A DNA stretch of 64,000 nucleotides from NCBI GenBank assembly GCA_945273835.1, contig CALYPL010000012.1, positions 1 through 64,000 of the forward strand, given 5' to 3'. Under the pieces are notes generated by a model, which was not told the origin of the DNA, did not search any database, and worked only from the letters and a program-made list of their open reading frames with translations. Every line of letters begins with the position of its first letter. Within the stretch, counting starts at the first letter, position 1. Both the position numbers and the translations under genes were made by a program. Source of the DNA: an uncultured Dysgonomonas sp. (GTDB lineage Bacteria > Bacteroidota > Bacteroidia > Bacteroidales > Dysgonomonadaceae). Shown here piece after piece: positions 19,437-28,509 of the stretch.

Positions 19437-20425
19437 TCTTTAATAGCTTTTACCAAATTATTATTTTCATCCGGCGATTGGGTTGCTAAACGAAAATAGT
19501 GTTCATCCAACCCTCTGAAATTTGAAGCGTCACGTATCAGTATTCCATGTTTATTAATCAGGTAATTTTTTAAATCGGACGCTTTTTTATCTGACAATTT
19601 ACATAAAAAGAAATGTGTATTGGTTGGCATAACTGTTAAGCCTTTTATATTCTTCAATGTGTGCATAAATCGGCTTGTTTCTGACAGATAGGTACTTAAT
19701 TCTATACATGTTTCCTGTCCGAGCAAATATTTACCTGCTGTTATCGCCAATGCGTTCACAGACCAGGGTTGCTTATAAGCTGTAATTTTCTTAATCAAGT
19801 CTTCGCAAGCCGTGATATACCCTAATCGTAATCCGGGTATGGCATATGATTTTGTTAGAGAATGCAATACTATGAGATTTTCATGGCTGATATTTTCGTC
19901 TGCTGTAAAAGTAAATTTTCTGTCCGTAAACGCTTCATAAGACTGGTCTATGATAAATAATACTGACGGATGTTCAGAAATGTAGTTGTCTAAAAACTTT
20001 TTATCGTAAGCACTTCCTGTCGGGTTATTGGGGTTGCAGAGCCAGATTAAATCAACTCCATCTCCGATTTCGACAAGTGTAGTCGCATAAGATAATTGAT
20101 GTTTATTGTTACGGCAAGCATCTTCATATTCACTGAATGTAGGGGTAATTATCAACGAACGCATTCCTGCGAAAGTCTGGGCTATCAGATATATGGCTTC
20201 GGTGGCACCATTTGTTACCAACACATGATCGGATTTTACACCGCTACGCACAGCCAATTGCTCCGTTAATGAATTGGCATCGGGTTCAGGATATGAATGT
20301 ATAACATTCATATGCCTGCTTAAGTACGCATCAAAAGCAGCGGCATCAAAACTGTTACATATATTGGAACTGAAATTGCTTACAATCTTCTTTCCGTGTA
20401 TATCATCTCCGTGGCCGTTAATCAT
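19427..20425 (-). CDS. cobD: L-threonine-O-3-phosphate decarboxylase, PLP-dependent
   Basis: 332 residues, fold type I aminotransferase family. Visible features are the N-terminal HGDDIHGKKIVSNFSSNI and YPEPDANSLTEQLA, the substrate motif LCNPNNPTGS, and the PLP-binding Lys in HSLTKSYAIPGLRLGY. It makes aminopropanol phosphate for CbiB encoded next to it. It overlaps cobQ by 8 bases. The context distinguishes it from histidinol-phosphate aminotransferase, which looks similar. Confidence 0.92.
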   Translation of the reverse strand: MINGHGDDIHGKKIVSNFSSNICNSFDAAAFDAYLSRHMNVIHSYPEPDANSLTEQLAVRSGVKSDHVLVTNGATEAIYLIAQTFAGMRSLIITPTFSEYEDACRNNKHQLSYATTLVEIGDGVDLIWLCNPNNPTGSAYDKKFLDNYISEHPSVLFIIDQSYEAFTDRKFTFTADENISHENLIVLHSLTKSYAIPGLRLGYITACEDLIKKITAYKQPWSVNALAITAGKYLLGQETCIELSTYLSETSRFMHTLKNIKGLTVMPTNTHFFLCKLSDKKASDLKNYLINKHGILIRDASNFRGLDEHYFRLATQSPDENNNLVKAIKEWI

Positions 20426-21902
20426 TCGCTATAATTTTATATACAAGCGACATATCTACATATTTGCGGATGTGATCAGCCAGCTTGTCATATTGATTTT
20501 CTTTGAATTGTTGATAATCGAAAGTGGTGTTATTTAATTTGTCGGAATAGGGCGAAAGGATATAATCTATGACTGGTTTATTATCCAGTATACCGTGAAT
20601 GTATGTGCCGAAACATTTTGGATCAACCTGACAACCGTCTTCAGTTCCGTCATCAAGCCTGTTTACGGCTGAACATGTTGCGTCTTTTAAAGGTTTTGAA
20701 ACACCCATGTGTATTTCATAACCTTGACAATCGGAGTTTTCTCCCTGAAATGTGAATTTAACCTGACGTGTCACTTTTTCTCCTCCTATTTCTGTCGAAA
20801 TGGGCAACAGACCTAATCCGGGTAATCGGTCTATATCTCCTTCTATATGTTGGGGGTCACAGACATCTTGTCCCATCATCTGGTAACCGCCACAAATACC
20901 GATTACGCTTGCTCCGTCTTTCTTTGCCTGAATAATGCTTTGGGCAACTCCATTTTTTCTTAATTCATAGAGGTCGGCAATTGTGTTTTTGCTTCCGGGT
21001 ATGATCAATATATCAGCCTTTTTTATTTCCTCCGTATTATTTGTATAAAAAAGATGGACACGTGGATCACGCTCAAGCACATTAAAATCGGTGAAGTTAG
21101 AAAGATGGCGCAATAATATTACGGCTATATTAATCTTTCCTTCAGTGGCTTGCAAATTCTTTGCTTGCAACATCACCGAATCTTCTTCTTCTATATAGAT
21201 GTCTTTGTAATACGGCACGACACCGATAACAGGCACGCCGCAAAGGTTCTCCAGCATTTGTATTCCTGAATGGAACAATCGGATATCTCCTCTGAATTTG
21301 TTTATAAGAATGCCTTTAACATATTTGCGTTCTTCTTCGGTCAATAACATCATCGAACCGTAAACCGACGCAAAGACCCCTCCTCTATCTATATCGGCGA
21401 CAATGATAACGTTGGCTCCGGCATGTATAGCCATCGGCATATTAACCAAATCAGTATCTCGTAAGTTAATCTCCGATATACTGCCTGCTCCTTCCATCAC
21501 AATCGGATTATACCGCATTGCCAATCTGTCGAAAGCATCATTGACCGCACCACGGAATTTTTCCCGACCGTCAGTCTTAAAATACTGATAGGCATCTTGA
21601 TTTCCGTAGGGTTTTCCGTTCAGAACGACTTGACAGACTTTATCGGAAGATGGTTTCAGCAATATCGGGTTCATATCTGTATGGCAGTCTATACCCGCCG
21701 CCTCTGCTTGTACGGCTTGCGCACGCCCGATTTCCAATCCTTCAGGTGTGGCATATGAGTTTAATGCCATATTCTGAGCTTTGAAAGGTGCCGGATGATA
21801 GCCATCTTGTTTGAATATCCGACAAAAAGCTGTGGCAATAATGCTTTTACCGACATCACTGCCTGTGCCGACAAACATAATCGGTTCTAATTTTTTCTTC
21901 AT
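20418..21902 (-). CDS. cobQ: cobyric acid synthase
   Basis: 494 residues, two domains. The N-terminal ATP-binding domain begins MFVGTGSDVGKSIIATAF and has VMEGAGSISEINLRDTDLVN. The C-terminal class I glutamine amidotransferase domain carries the nucleophile Cys in GICGGYQMMGQ and a His in FGTYIHGILDN. It amidates side chains b, d, e and g of adenosylcobyrinic a,c-diamide. Confidence 0.96.
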   Translation of the reverse strand: MKKKLEPIMFVGTGSDVGKSIIATAFCRIFKQDGYHPAPFKAQNMALNSYATPEGLEIGRAQAVQAEAAGIDCHTDMNPILLKPSSDKVCQVVLNGKPYGNQDAYQYFKTDGREKFRGAVNDAFDRLAMRYNPIVMEGAGSISEINLRDTDLVNMPMAIHAGANVIIVADIDRGGVFASVYGSMMLLTEEERKYVKGILINKFRGDIRLFHSGIQMLENLCGVPVIGVVPYYKDIYIEEEDSVMLQAKNLQATEGKINIAVILLRHLSNFTDFNVLERDPRVHLFYTNNTEEIKKADILIIPGSKNTIADLYELRKNGVAQSIIQAKKDGASVIGICGGYQMMGQDVCDPQHIEGDIDRLPGLGLLPISTEIGGEKVTRQVKFTFQGENSDCQGYEIHMGVSKPLKDATCSAVNRLDDGTEDGCQVDPKCFGTYIHGILDNKPVIDYILSPYSDKLNNTTFDYQQFKENQYDKLADHIRKYVDMSLVYKIIAND

Positions 21903-21926
21903 GTCTAAATATCTGCCTGAAGGCTA

Positions 21927-23339
21927 TTATACATCTCTGCCCGGTTTCAATTGTTGCGCGTCATCGAATGTTAATATCGAATTGACGAGTGTTGCCGCCA
22001 GATTGCTTCCGCCTTTACGTCCGTCCACAATCAGTTTCGGTATATTTTTAAATGGTTTGAGCATGTGCTTGGATTCTTTTACATTCACAAATCCGACCGG
22101 CGCACCTATTACACCTGCAGGATGGGCTTTGCCTTTGCGTATCAATTCGCATAATTCCATCAAAGCTGTGGGTGCATTACCGAAAGCATATAAAGCATCA
22201 GGATGTTCTTCGACAGCGAGACGTATTCCTGCCTGTGTACGGGTTATGCCTTTGTCTTTTGCCATATCCGCCACTCGTGGATCGTGTAAATAACATTTTG
22301 CTTCGATGCCAAGCCGTTCCAAAGCTCCTTTGCGTATTCCGGAAGTAACCATCGTCACATCTGTGATGATGTATTTAATCCGACCGTCTGTACACTGATT
22401 GTGTAATTGCTCTACTGCTCCTTCGTCGGAAATGAAAACATTTTCCATATCGAAATCTGCTGTTGTATGAATCGCATGCAATAATGCCCACTTTTTATCT
22501 AACGGAATATTGCGATTTTTTAATTCTCCGTCAATTGTTCTGAAACTACGTATCATTATATCTTGTCCCAGATTTTTTGCTCCGTTATCGGCATCTTCAC
22601 GATAATATCCCCGAGGGGTGATAAATTTGGTATCGGGTGATATATATGATTGAGAATTTCCGATTATAAGAATCGTAAACATATCCACTTCTTCGGGGTC
22701 TAATTCTTTTAAAGTCGTGAGCTTCACTTCCTGATCGTCACGCCCTGCCTGTCTCACATATCCGACAGGTGTATCGGGTGAACGGTCTTGTAAGAATATT
22801 TCGAGCAAACGATAGAGTTGCCAATATCTGCCTTTACTTTTGGGGTTGTAAACGGCTGTAACAAAATCGGCTACGGAAGCGGCTTTTATACGCTTTTCAA
22901 TTCTGTCCCAAGGCGTCATTAAATCCGAAAGGGATATGACACAGAAGTCATGACCGATTGGGCATCCCAATAAAGCGGCGGCTTTCTGAAAGGCACTGAT
23001 TCCGGGTAAGACTTCTATTTCGACATCGCTTTTGCGTTCTACTTTCATTTCGTACACAAGCGGACACATTCCGTATATACCTGCATCGCCCGAACTTATG
23101 ACACAAACTGTCTTTCCTTGTTCGGCATATTCAAATGCCTGTATAGCACGTTCTCGTTCTTTTTTCATACCCGTGTCTATACATAGGGCATCGTCTTTTG
23201 TTATATTTTCTATAAATTGAAAATAATATTTATATCCGACTATGACATCTGATATTTTTATGGCATCTAATACTGCCGGTGTAATATCTTCTTTTGAACC
23301 CGGACCTATTCCGGCAACAATAATTTTTCCTGACAACAT
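21927..23339 (-). CDS. cobJ/cbiC: fusion: CobJ/CbiH (precorrin-3B C17-methyltransferase) + CbiC/CobH (precorrin-8X methylmutase)
   Basis: 470 residues. About 1-245 is CobJ/CbiH (VAGIGPGSKEDITPAVLDAI; VISSGDAGIYGMCPLVYE; VLPGISAFQKAAALLG; TAVYNPKSKGR). About 258-470 is CbiC/CobH, with the catalytic His near 291 in LHAIHTTADFD and the motif GAPVGFVNVKESK. The two halves act at the start and end of the ring-modification series, contraction and methyl migration to give hydrogenobyrinate/cobyrinate. Confidence 0.95.
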   Translation of the reverse strand: MLSGKIIVAGIGPGSKEDITPAVLDAIKISDVIVGYKYYFQFIENITKDDALCIDTGMKKERERAIQAFEYAEQGKTVCVISSGDAGIYGMCPLVYEMKVERKSDVEIEVLPGISAFQKAAALLGCPIGHDFCVISLSDLMTPWDRIEKRIKAASVADFVTAVYNPKSKGRYWQLYRLLEIFLQDRSPDTPVGYVRQAGRDDQEVKLTTLKELDPEEVDMFTILIIGNSQSYISPDTKFITPRGYYREDADNGAKNLGQDIMIRSFRTIDGELKNRNIPLDKKWALLHAIHTTADFDMENVFISDEGAVEQLHNQCTDGRIKYIITDVTMVTSGIRKGALERLGIEAKCYLHDPRVADMAKDKGITRTQAGIRLAVEEHPDALYAFGNAPTALMELCELIRKGKAHPAGVIGAPVGFVNVKESKHMLKPFKNIPKLIVDGRKGGSNLAATLVNSILTFDDAQQLKPGRDV

Positions 23340-23364
23340 ATTATTTATATGAAATTGTAACTAT

Positions 23365-24828
23365 CTATTTTTTTAATCTTTTGAATTTTCGTTTTAGATA
23401 TCTTATGCCCAACATCACTCCCGTCAATGAAACAAGTAATCCTCCAAGCATGGTTGTCCATACAATGATATTCCATAGACGAGGACGTTCGACCAAGAAT
23501 TTGATATTGAAACAATGAATGCCCTGATACAACCATTTACGCAATCTTGTGTTGGTGTTGTAATTTGTAATTTCACCCGTCTCAGGGTTCACATAATGTA
23601 TATTACCATCGGCATCGTTTACCTTAACTTTATAAACAGGCAAAGGCAGCTGACGTCGCTGATTGACATAATAATTATCGTATTCTGTCATCAGTTCGAT
23701 GGTAAAAGGCTCTGCGTGTATTTCTTTCATTCTTGCTTCTACCCTATTTTTATCGAGCAAAAGCCTGCCGACTGTATCGGCAGATGCATCGAACAGCATC
23801 ACTTGTCCATCAATAAAAGTCTTGTAAACCGGCATATTGCCGAATCCTGCCCATTCTAAACTTTTTATTCTGCCTGAATAGGTTTCTATTATTCGACGGT
23901 AATCGAGTTTATATTTACTCGCTTCAACAGGCATACTATCGTCAGAAACTGCAGTGGCAATATCTTTGTTATGTGTTTTCACAAGCCATTGTGGCACTTT
24001 CTGCAATGACATCATACCGCTGAATATATATGTGAAAACAAATAGCCCAAAAACTGAGCCTAATATGTGATGCCATTTATATTTGAATTTCCGATATGGT
24101 GTGCCATATTTCTTTTTAGACTTGTAATAAATGCAAAATGAACGTATGCCGAGTACAATTCCGAACAGGCACATCAGGCTTCCTAAACCCGCCAAAGGTA
24201 TTACAATGGCTTTCCATAAATCCGCATCTTGTCGGATACGTGTAAAATAAACCCAGTGTGGTATAGCTCCCACCCAAGACCAGAACCGTGAATCTTTATC
24301 GGTAAATTGCAATACCTCGCCTGTGCGTGATGATACGTACAATTGATGTCTGGCTTTATCTGAGAAATAAAATTTATAGATCGGAAATTCCGCCCGTAAT
24401 CTACTGAAAGGTATCCATTGCTCAAGATCATAAAGGGTGTCGATTCGAGCTATTTGAGTATCACTCCAACGCTTTGCGTATTGACACCACTGTTCATGGT
24501 TCATGAGTTCTTTTTTTGTCAACTGATCAGCGACAGCTACACGTGTTATAGTGTCTGAATTAGTCACAAAGAAATGAGGTTCACCGATATTTGAATTCAA
24601 TTCAATTTTGGTATTCCTGACACCGGCAAAACGATATTCATCTATCGGAGGTAAACTGTCCGAAGCACAAAGACTATCCATTCTTGCCATACGATCGGAT
24701 TTAGTAACCCTCGGAAAGTAATGGTATATCAGTACTAATCCCGATATAAACCACATGACAAAAAGGATACTAAATATTGTACCCAACAATCGGTGTAAGC
24801 CGTAAATTATTTTTTTCAATTTCTTCAT
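23365..24828 (-). CDS. PepSY-associated transmembrane protein
   Basis: 487 residues. An N-terminal helix at about 12-36 (LHRLLGTIFSILFVMWFISG) is followed by a periplasmic region with PepSY-like segments. Further helices lie near 200-225 and 250-270 (KWHHILGSVFGLFVFTYIFS) and one at the C-terminus (IIVWTTMLGGLLVSLTGVML). Conserved His residues next to helices (GLHRLLG, WHHILGS, GIHCFNIK) suit a haem-binding reductase-like role as in the PepSY_TM/FhuF-associated families, but the function is not established. It sits between cbiK and cobJ in the riboswitch-controlled operon, so a part in cobalt or corrinoid handling at the inner membrane is inferred. Confidence 0.75.
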   Translation of the reverse strand: MKKLKKIIYGLHRLLGTIFSILFVMWFISGLVLIYHYFPRVTKSDRMARMDSLCASDSLPPIDEYRFAGVRNTKIELNSNIGEPHFFVTNSDTITRVAVADQLTKKELMNHEQWCQYAKRWSDTQIARIDTLYDLEQWIPFSRLRAEFPIYKFYFSDKARHQLYVSSRTGEVLQFTDKDSRFWSWVGAIPHWVYFTRIRQDADLWKAIVIPLAGLGSLMCLFGIVLGIRSFCIYYKSKKKYGTPYRKFKYKWHHILGSVFGLFVFTYIFSGMMSLQKVPQWLVKTHNKDIATAVSDDSMPVEASKYKLDYRRIIETYSGRIKSLEWAGFGNMPVYKTFIDGQVMLFDASADTVGRLLLDKNRVEARMKEIHAEPFTIELMTEYDNYYVNQRRQLPLPVYKVKVNDADGNIHYVNPETGEITNYNTNTRLRKWLYQGIHCFNIKFLVERPRLWNIIVWTTMLGGLLVSLTGVMLGIRYLKRKFKRLKK

Positions 24829-24962
24829 CTCAACTGAGAAACCGAAAGGTTAGAATTTACCAATTTCCATTTTAATGGTTGTAATTTTAAAGCTCTTGTA
24901 CTGCATCGTCAATATTTCAGACTTTCTTGATTGTACCTAAAACTTAATAATGATGCAGGGTA

Positions 24963-25898
24963 TTATTCTTCGGATGTCATTTTTTCGCCTGTCTTTTCGT
25001 AAACTGATTTTTTCTCCATGATATCAAGTTTACGGTTATGGCTTGTGAACTGCATATGGGAAACTATTATATCCTGAATGCCTTTATTCTGTCCAAGTCC
25101 TTCCATTTTAACTGATACGTTGTAACCCTCTTTTTCCAACATTTCTTTCCAATCAATCGTAATGTCGTTTTTGGCGTGTTCACCCGCCACAAACATAAAT
25201 GGAACGAGTATTACATCCTTCAATCCAGACTTTTTCAATTGATTCAACATATCATCGTATTCGGGATAACCCTCAATTGTACCGACAATGAAATTATTAA
25301 AGCCTTTTGCCTTCAACATATAGTCAAGCATGGCATATTGAGCTGTTGTAGGATCGTAAGTACCATGTCCGACCAAAACATAGGCTTTATTTTTATCCGC
25401 ATCTGCAGTTATCACATTTATAACTAACTCGTAATCATGTGGGTCATAAAGCAAAGGATTGCCGATACGTATATCCTTGAAAAGTCCTTTTACTTCATCA
25501 ACATTTCTGATCAGCGACTCCATTTCCACTCCTTGAATTATAGTGGAGCCTTGAACAAGAACATGCGTATACCCTTCTTTATGAAGTTGTTGCAGTGCTT
25601 CGAGCGGATTTAATTTCACAATTCCCCTATCAGATAATCGCTTTATTATTATGCGTGATGTATAGGCTTCACGAACTTCGACATCCGGAAATTGTTTTTT
25701 CACTCTTTCATTCAGAGCATCTATTGTCAGCGCGCGTGTATCGCTGTGTGTTGTACCGAAATGAACCATCAATATGGCGGCTTTATCTCCTTTCTGCATC
25801 GAACCGAAAAAATCGGAATGTACATATTGCGCGCCGTGCGCAAATAAACTTAACGCGGAAAGCCATATCAGAAACGATAGACAGATAGTTTTCATCAT
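24963..25898 (-). CDS. cbiK: sirohydrochlorin cobaltochelatase, exported CbiK type
   Basis: 311 residues, against about 265 for cytosolic CbiK, because of a signal peptide (MMKTICLSFLIWLSALSLFA, cleavage probably near HGA-QY) and a short C-terminal tail. The metal site residues line up with Salmonella CbiK: His178 in VGHGTYDP, Glu209 in GTIEGYPEYD, His241 in FVAGEHAKNDI. It inserts cobalt into sirohydrochlorin at the start of the anaerobic pathway. Predicted export is the odd point: the substrate is made in the cytoplasm. Periplasmic CbiK is known from Desulfovibrio. It lies 9 bases after the TonB receptor gene. Confidence 0.9.
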   Translation of the reverse strand: MMKTICLSFLIWLSALSLFAHGAQYVHSDFFGSMQKGDKAAILMVHFGTTHSDTRALTIDALNERVKKQFPDVEVREAYTSRIIIKRLSDRGIVKLNPLEALQQLHKEGYTHVLVQGSTIIQGVEMESLIRNVDEVKGLFKDIRIGNPLLYDPHDYELVINVITADADKNKAYVLVGHGTYDPTTAQYAMLDYMLKAKGFNNFIVGTIEGYPEYDDMLNQLKKSGLKDVILVPFMFVAGEHAKNDITIDWKEMLEKEGYNVSVKMEGLGQNKGIQDIIVSHMQFTSHNRKLDIMEKKSVYEKTGEKMTSEE

Positions 25899-25907
25899 TA
25901 ATATTTT

Positions 25908-28091
25908 TTATTTGGAAAATTTAATTGCCATGCTTACATATACCACACGTCCGGGCGAAAGTGTAGCGTAATTAACTCCATAAGGACGATCGTCAACGAA
26001 GTTGAAAATATTTTCGATCCCGAAGCCCGGTTCAAGAGATAAGCCATTGAAGTTTTTCAGTTTGTGACGGGTCGATATATTCCATAGATTAATGTTTCGT
26101 CCGTCATTGGCTTTGTAATAACGCCTGCTTTGCAAACGTCCGTTGAAGTTGATGTTAGAATCCACAATCCACCATTTTTTATTCCAATTGGCATTAATGG
26201 TTCCCGTGTGTTTGCTGATCTTCTCCAATTCATTACCAGTATCAAAGTCTTTTGAATCTATATAGCTGTACCCTAAGCCAAGACTGAGACCATATCCGAA
26301 ATAGGAATTAAGATTTACATCCAATCCTTTGATTTTGACTTTAGAGGCATTTGCATATTTTCTAACATTATCATATTTGCCTTCAAGGTCGGCAGGTATT
26401 GATTCTAAGTCGACCAACTTAATGAGATTTTTCACGTCATTGATATAGCTACTGACTGATAAGCTCAAAAAGCTGTTATAATACTCTGCATTGATTGAGT
26501 AATAATTTGATGATTCGGGATCAAGTTTTTCATTTGCCAGCATCAATGTTTTTTTGCCACTACTGCTTATGTCTTCCTTATTGCTATAAAGGTATTTAAG
26601 ATCAGGGGCTTTATATCCTGCGGAATAGGATGCACGGAAATTAAAATTTCCGAAAGAATACATAGCCGCTAACTTGGGTGTAAAACGATTTTTGAATGTC
26701 TCATTGTACAGGTATCTGAAACCGGGCACAAATTGCAATTTTTTATTTAACAAACGAATTTCATCCTGAGCATAAAACGACAAGGTGTAAACATCTCGTG
26801 AGCCATCGGCGATGTCAGTTACACTATTCAGATAATTGAGCTGATATTGTGTTCCTAAAGTTATTCGGTTCATATCGCCTGCACTTAATGAGCCTTTAAG
26901 GTTCGCATCATAATATTTCTGACGACGGACAAAAACTTTTTCTCCGTTCTGATAAGGCTTGCTGTCTCTGATATAAATCTTATCATGATCGAAATTGTCC
27001 ATATACATATCAAGATTAATGATAGCTTTTTTCTTAACCAGATATTTTCCACCTGTTGCTACTGAATAGTCTTCATATTTCAGATTATAAGCCTGATCTT
27101 TGGGGTTACGTTTCAATTGCCTGTCAAACAGATTGCCTTCGAGATAAAAACTCATTGCATTGCTTGCATCAACCGTAAATCGTTGGTTCAAAACATCAGA
27201 ATAAAACGCATTAACCGGTCTTTTATAAGTATCTTTCAATTTACCTTTACTAAATTCCTGCGGATTAAGTTGCCAACCGTGTGACTGATTACGCTGAAAG
27301 GATGTGGATGAACCAAGCCATTTTGTATTTACGTCTATATTAAATGCTTGCGTAAACTGCCCCCATTCTGCATAACGTGTGTTAGAGCTGATGGATAAAA
27401 AATCTTTCGGCTTGTCTGTAATGATATTTATCACACCGCCCATTGCCTCTGAACCATACAAAGAGGATGCCGCGCCTTTCAGAATCTCTATCCGTTTGAT
27501 ATTAGACATATTTATGCGTGACAGATCAATGTTTCCCGAAACATCTCCTGCCAGCCTTTTACCATTTATCATAATGATGACATATCTGTTACTCAAACCA
27601 TTGAGCTGAAGGTAAGAACCCATTGCATTGGGGGTAAAAGAGAGTGAAGGGGTAAGTGCCATCATGGTATTTTCAAAAGAACCGAAACTTACGTTCCGAA
27701 TTTCTTTTTGCGAAATAATATCTACCGCCACAGGAGCATTTTTCAGTCTGTTATGCGTACCTGTACCTGTTACAACCACTTCGTTTAGTTTGAGTGGAGA
27801 ATCATTGAGTGTTATTCTCAGATTTTCTTCGCTCTTATCGACTAATGTATGTTTTCCTTCGTAATTCATTGAAGAAACCCGCAGAGAATATTTGCCTTCG
27901 GGTACATTATTAAGTACAAAGTCGCCTTCGGAATCCGTAACTGTACCTATATTGGTATATTCTAACCAGACATTGGCATTGGTTATGGGTCTTCCTGAAT
28001 TATTGGTTACTTTACCCCGAAAGATCATTTGCGCAAATGCAAAATTTACAGCGCAACTAAGACAGGCTGTCAACAATAATTTTCGAAACAT
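25908..28091 (-). CDS. btuB: BtuB-like TonB-dependent receptor
   Basis: 727 residues. A signal peptide (MFRKLLLTACLSCAVNFAFA) precedes a carboxypeptidase-D regulatory-like domain at about 22-100 (FRGKVTNNSGRPITNANVWL), the plug (LNEVVVTGTGTHNRLKNAPV; KRIEILKGAASSLYGSEAMG), and a beta-barrel ending in VVYVSMAIKFSK. It is the first gene after riboswitch B, with the start only 27 bases from a conserved hairpin. Corrinoid import across the outer membrane is the likely role; cobalt chelates remain possible given the adjacent chelatase. Confidence 0.88.
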   Translation of the reverse strand: MFRKLLLTACLSCAVNFAFAQMIFRGKVTNNSGRPITNANVWLEYTNIGTVTDSEGDFVLNNVPEGKYSLRVSSMNYEGKHTLVDKSEENLRITLNDSPLKLNEVVVTGTGTHNRLKNAPVAVDIISQKEIRNVSFGSFENTMMALTPSLSFTPNAMGSYLQLNGLSNRYVIIMINGKRLAGDVSGNIDLSRINMSNIKRIEILKGAASSLYGSEAMGGVINIITDKPKDFLSISSNTRYAEWGQFTQAFNIDVNTKWLGSSTSFQRNQSHGWQLNPQEFSKGKLKDTYKRPVNAFYSDVLNQRFTVDASNAMSFYLEGNLFDRQLKRNPKDQAYNLKYEDYSVATGGKYLVKKKAIINLDMYMDNFDHDKIYIRDSKPYQNGEKVFVRRQKYYDANLKGSLSAGDMNRITLGTQYQLNYLNSVTDIADGSRDVYTLSFYAQDEIRLLNKKLQFVPGFRYLYNETFKNRFTPKLAAMYSFGNFNFRASYSAGYKAPDLKYLYSNKEDISSSGKKTLMLANEKLDPESSNYYSINAEYYNSFLSLSVSSYINDVKNLIKLVDLESIPADLEGKYDNVRKYANASKVKIKGLDVNLNSYFGYGLSLGLGYSYIDSKDFDTGNELEKISKHTGTINANWNKKWWIVDSNINFNGRLQSRRYYKANDGRNINLWNISTRHKLKNFNGLSLEPGFGIENIFNFVDDRPYGVNYATLSPGRVVYVSMAIKFSK

Positions 28092-28116
28092 ATAAATTGC
28101 ATGTAGTTAATAACTA

Positions 28117-28136
28117 TACTCCTGACCCCGAGAATA
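28117..28136 (-). promoter_or_regulatory. conserved hairpin in riboswitch B expression platform
   Basis: The minus-strand loop CGGGGTCA is flanked by arms ATTCT and GGAGT that pair with two G-U wobbles. The same loop, with arms ACTCC/GGAGT, follows riboswitch C. It begins about 22 bases after the aptamer, the position of the regulatory (L13-type) hairpin in cobalamin riboswitches. A matching kissing partner in the aptamer was not found. Confidence 0.55.
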
Positions 28137-28152
28137 CCGATTACAAAGCTGT

Positions 28153-28390
28153 TAGGCAGGTTTCCTGACTTGCTCTATCTCTGAATACCCTTCCCATCCG
28201 ATCAGTCCTACTTCCCTGCATACGACGAACCTAAATTCAGACAAACAGGCTTCAGACCAATTAAAGACAGTGGTTTAAAGTATCATTCAAAGATTTATAC
28301 ATGAGCTTACAGTAGCGGGCACTGTTCCGGACTCTAACCGGATTCCCTTTTAATGTGACAGACGAACGCCTGACGACATCACCTAAACCA
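28153..28390 (-). promoter_or_regulatory. cobalamin riboswitch (B)
   Basis: Read on the minus strand it shows GGGAATCCGGTTAGAGTCC, ACAGTGCCCGCTACTGTAAG, CCACTG, a long peripheral insertion, GGGAAGGG, and the 3' B12-box region AGTCAGGAAACCTGCC. It heads the operon running from btuB down to cobC (about 15.5 kb) and would shut it down when cobalamin is abundant. Confidence 0.95.
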
Positions 28391-28394
28391 TGAG

Positions 28395-28402
28395 CAAAAG
28401 TA
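28395..28402 (-). promoter_or_regulatory. candidate -7 box (TACTTTTG) for the long B12 operon
   Basis: TAnnTTTG match immediately upstream of riboswitch B, so transcription would start at the 5' edge of the aptamer. No clear -33 box. Confidence 0.5.
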
Positions 28403-28478
28403 AGCCTTTTTGATAAGATAACGGCTAATTATATAAAAAAATATAGTATAAATTAGCTTCAAAAACATTCTGCTTTTA

Positions 28479-28486
28479 TACTTTTG
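28479..28486 (+). promoter_or_regulatory. candidate -7 box (TACTTTTG) for cobB-cobO
   Basis: TAnnTTTG match 24 bases before the cobB ATG. No riboswitch lies between this box and the gene, so cobB-cobO appear to escape direct B12 control, unlike the other pathway genes. Confidence 0.5.
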
Positions 28487-28509
28487 TTTTACAATCAATA
28501 TACACGTTC

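Noticed and set aside
21811-22293. 160-codon plus-strand frame opposite cobJ/cbiC
   Set aside because: Antisense to CbiC, which carries clear catalytic motifs; a long shadow frame only.
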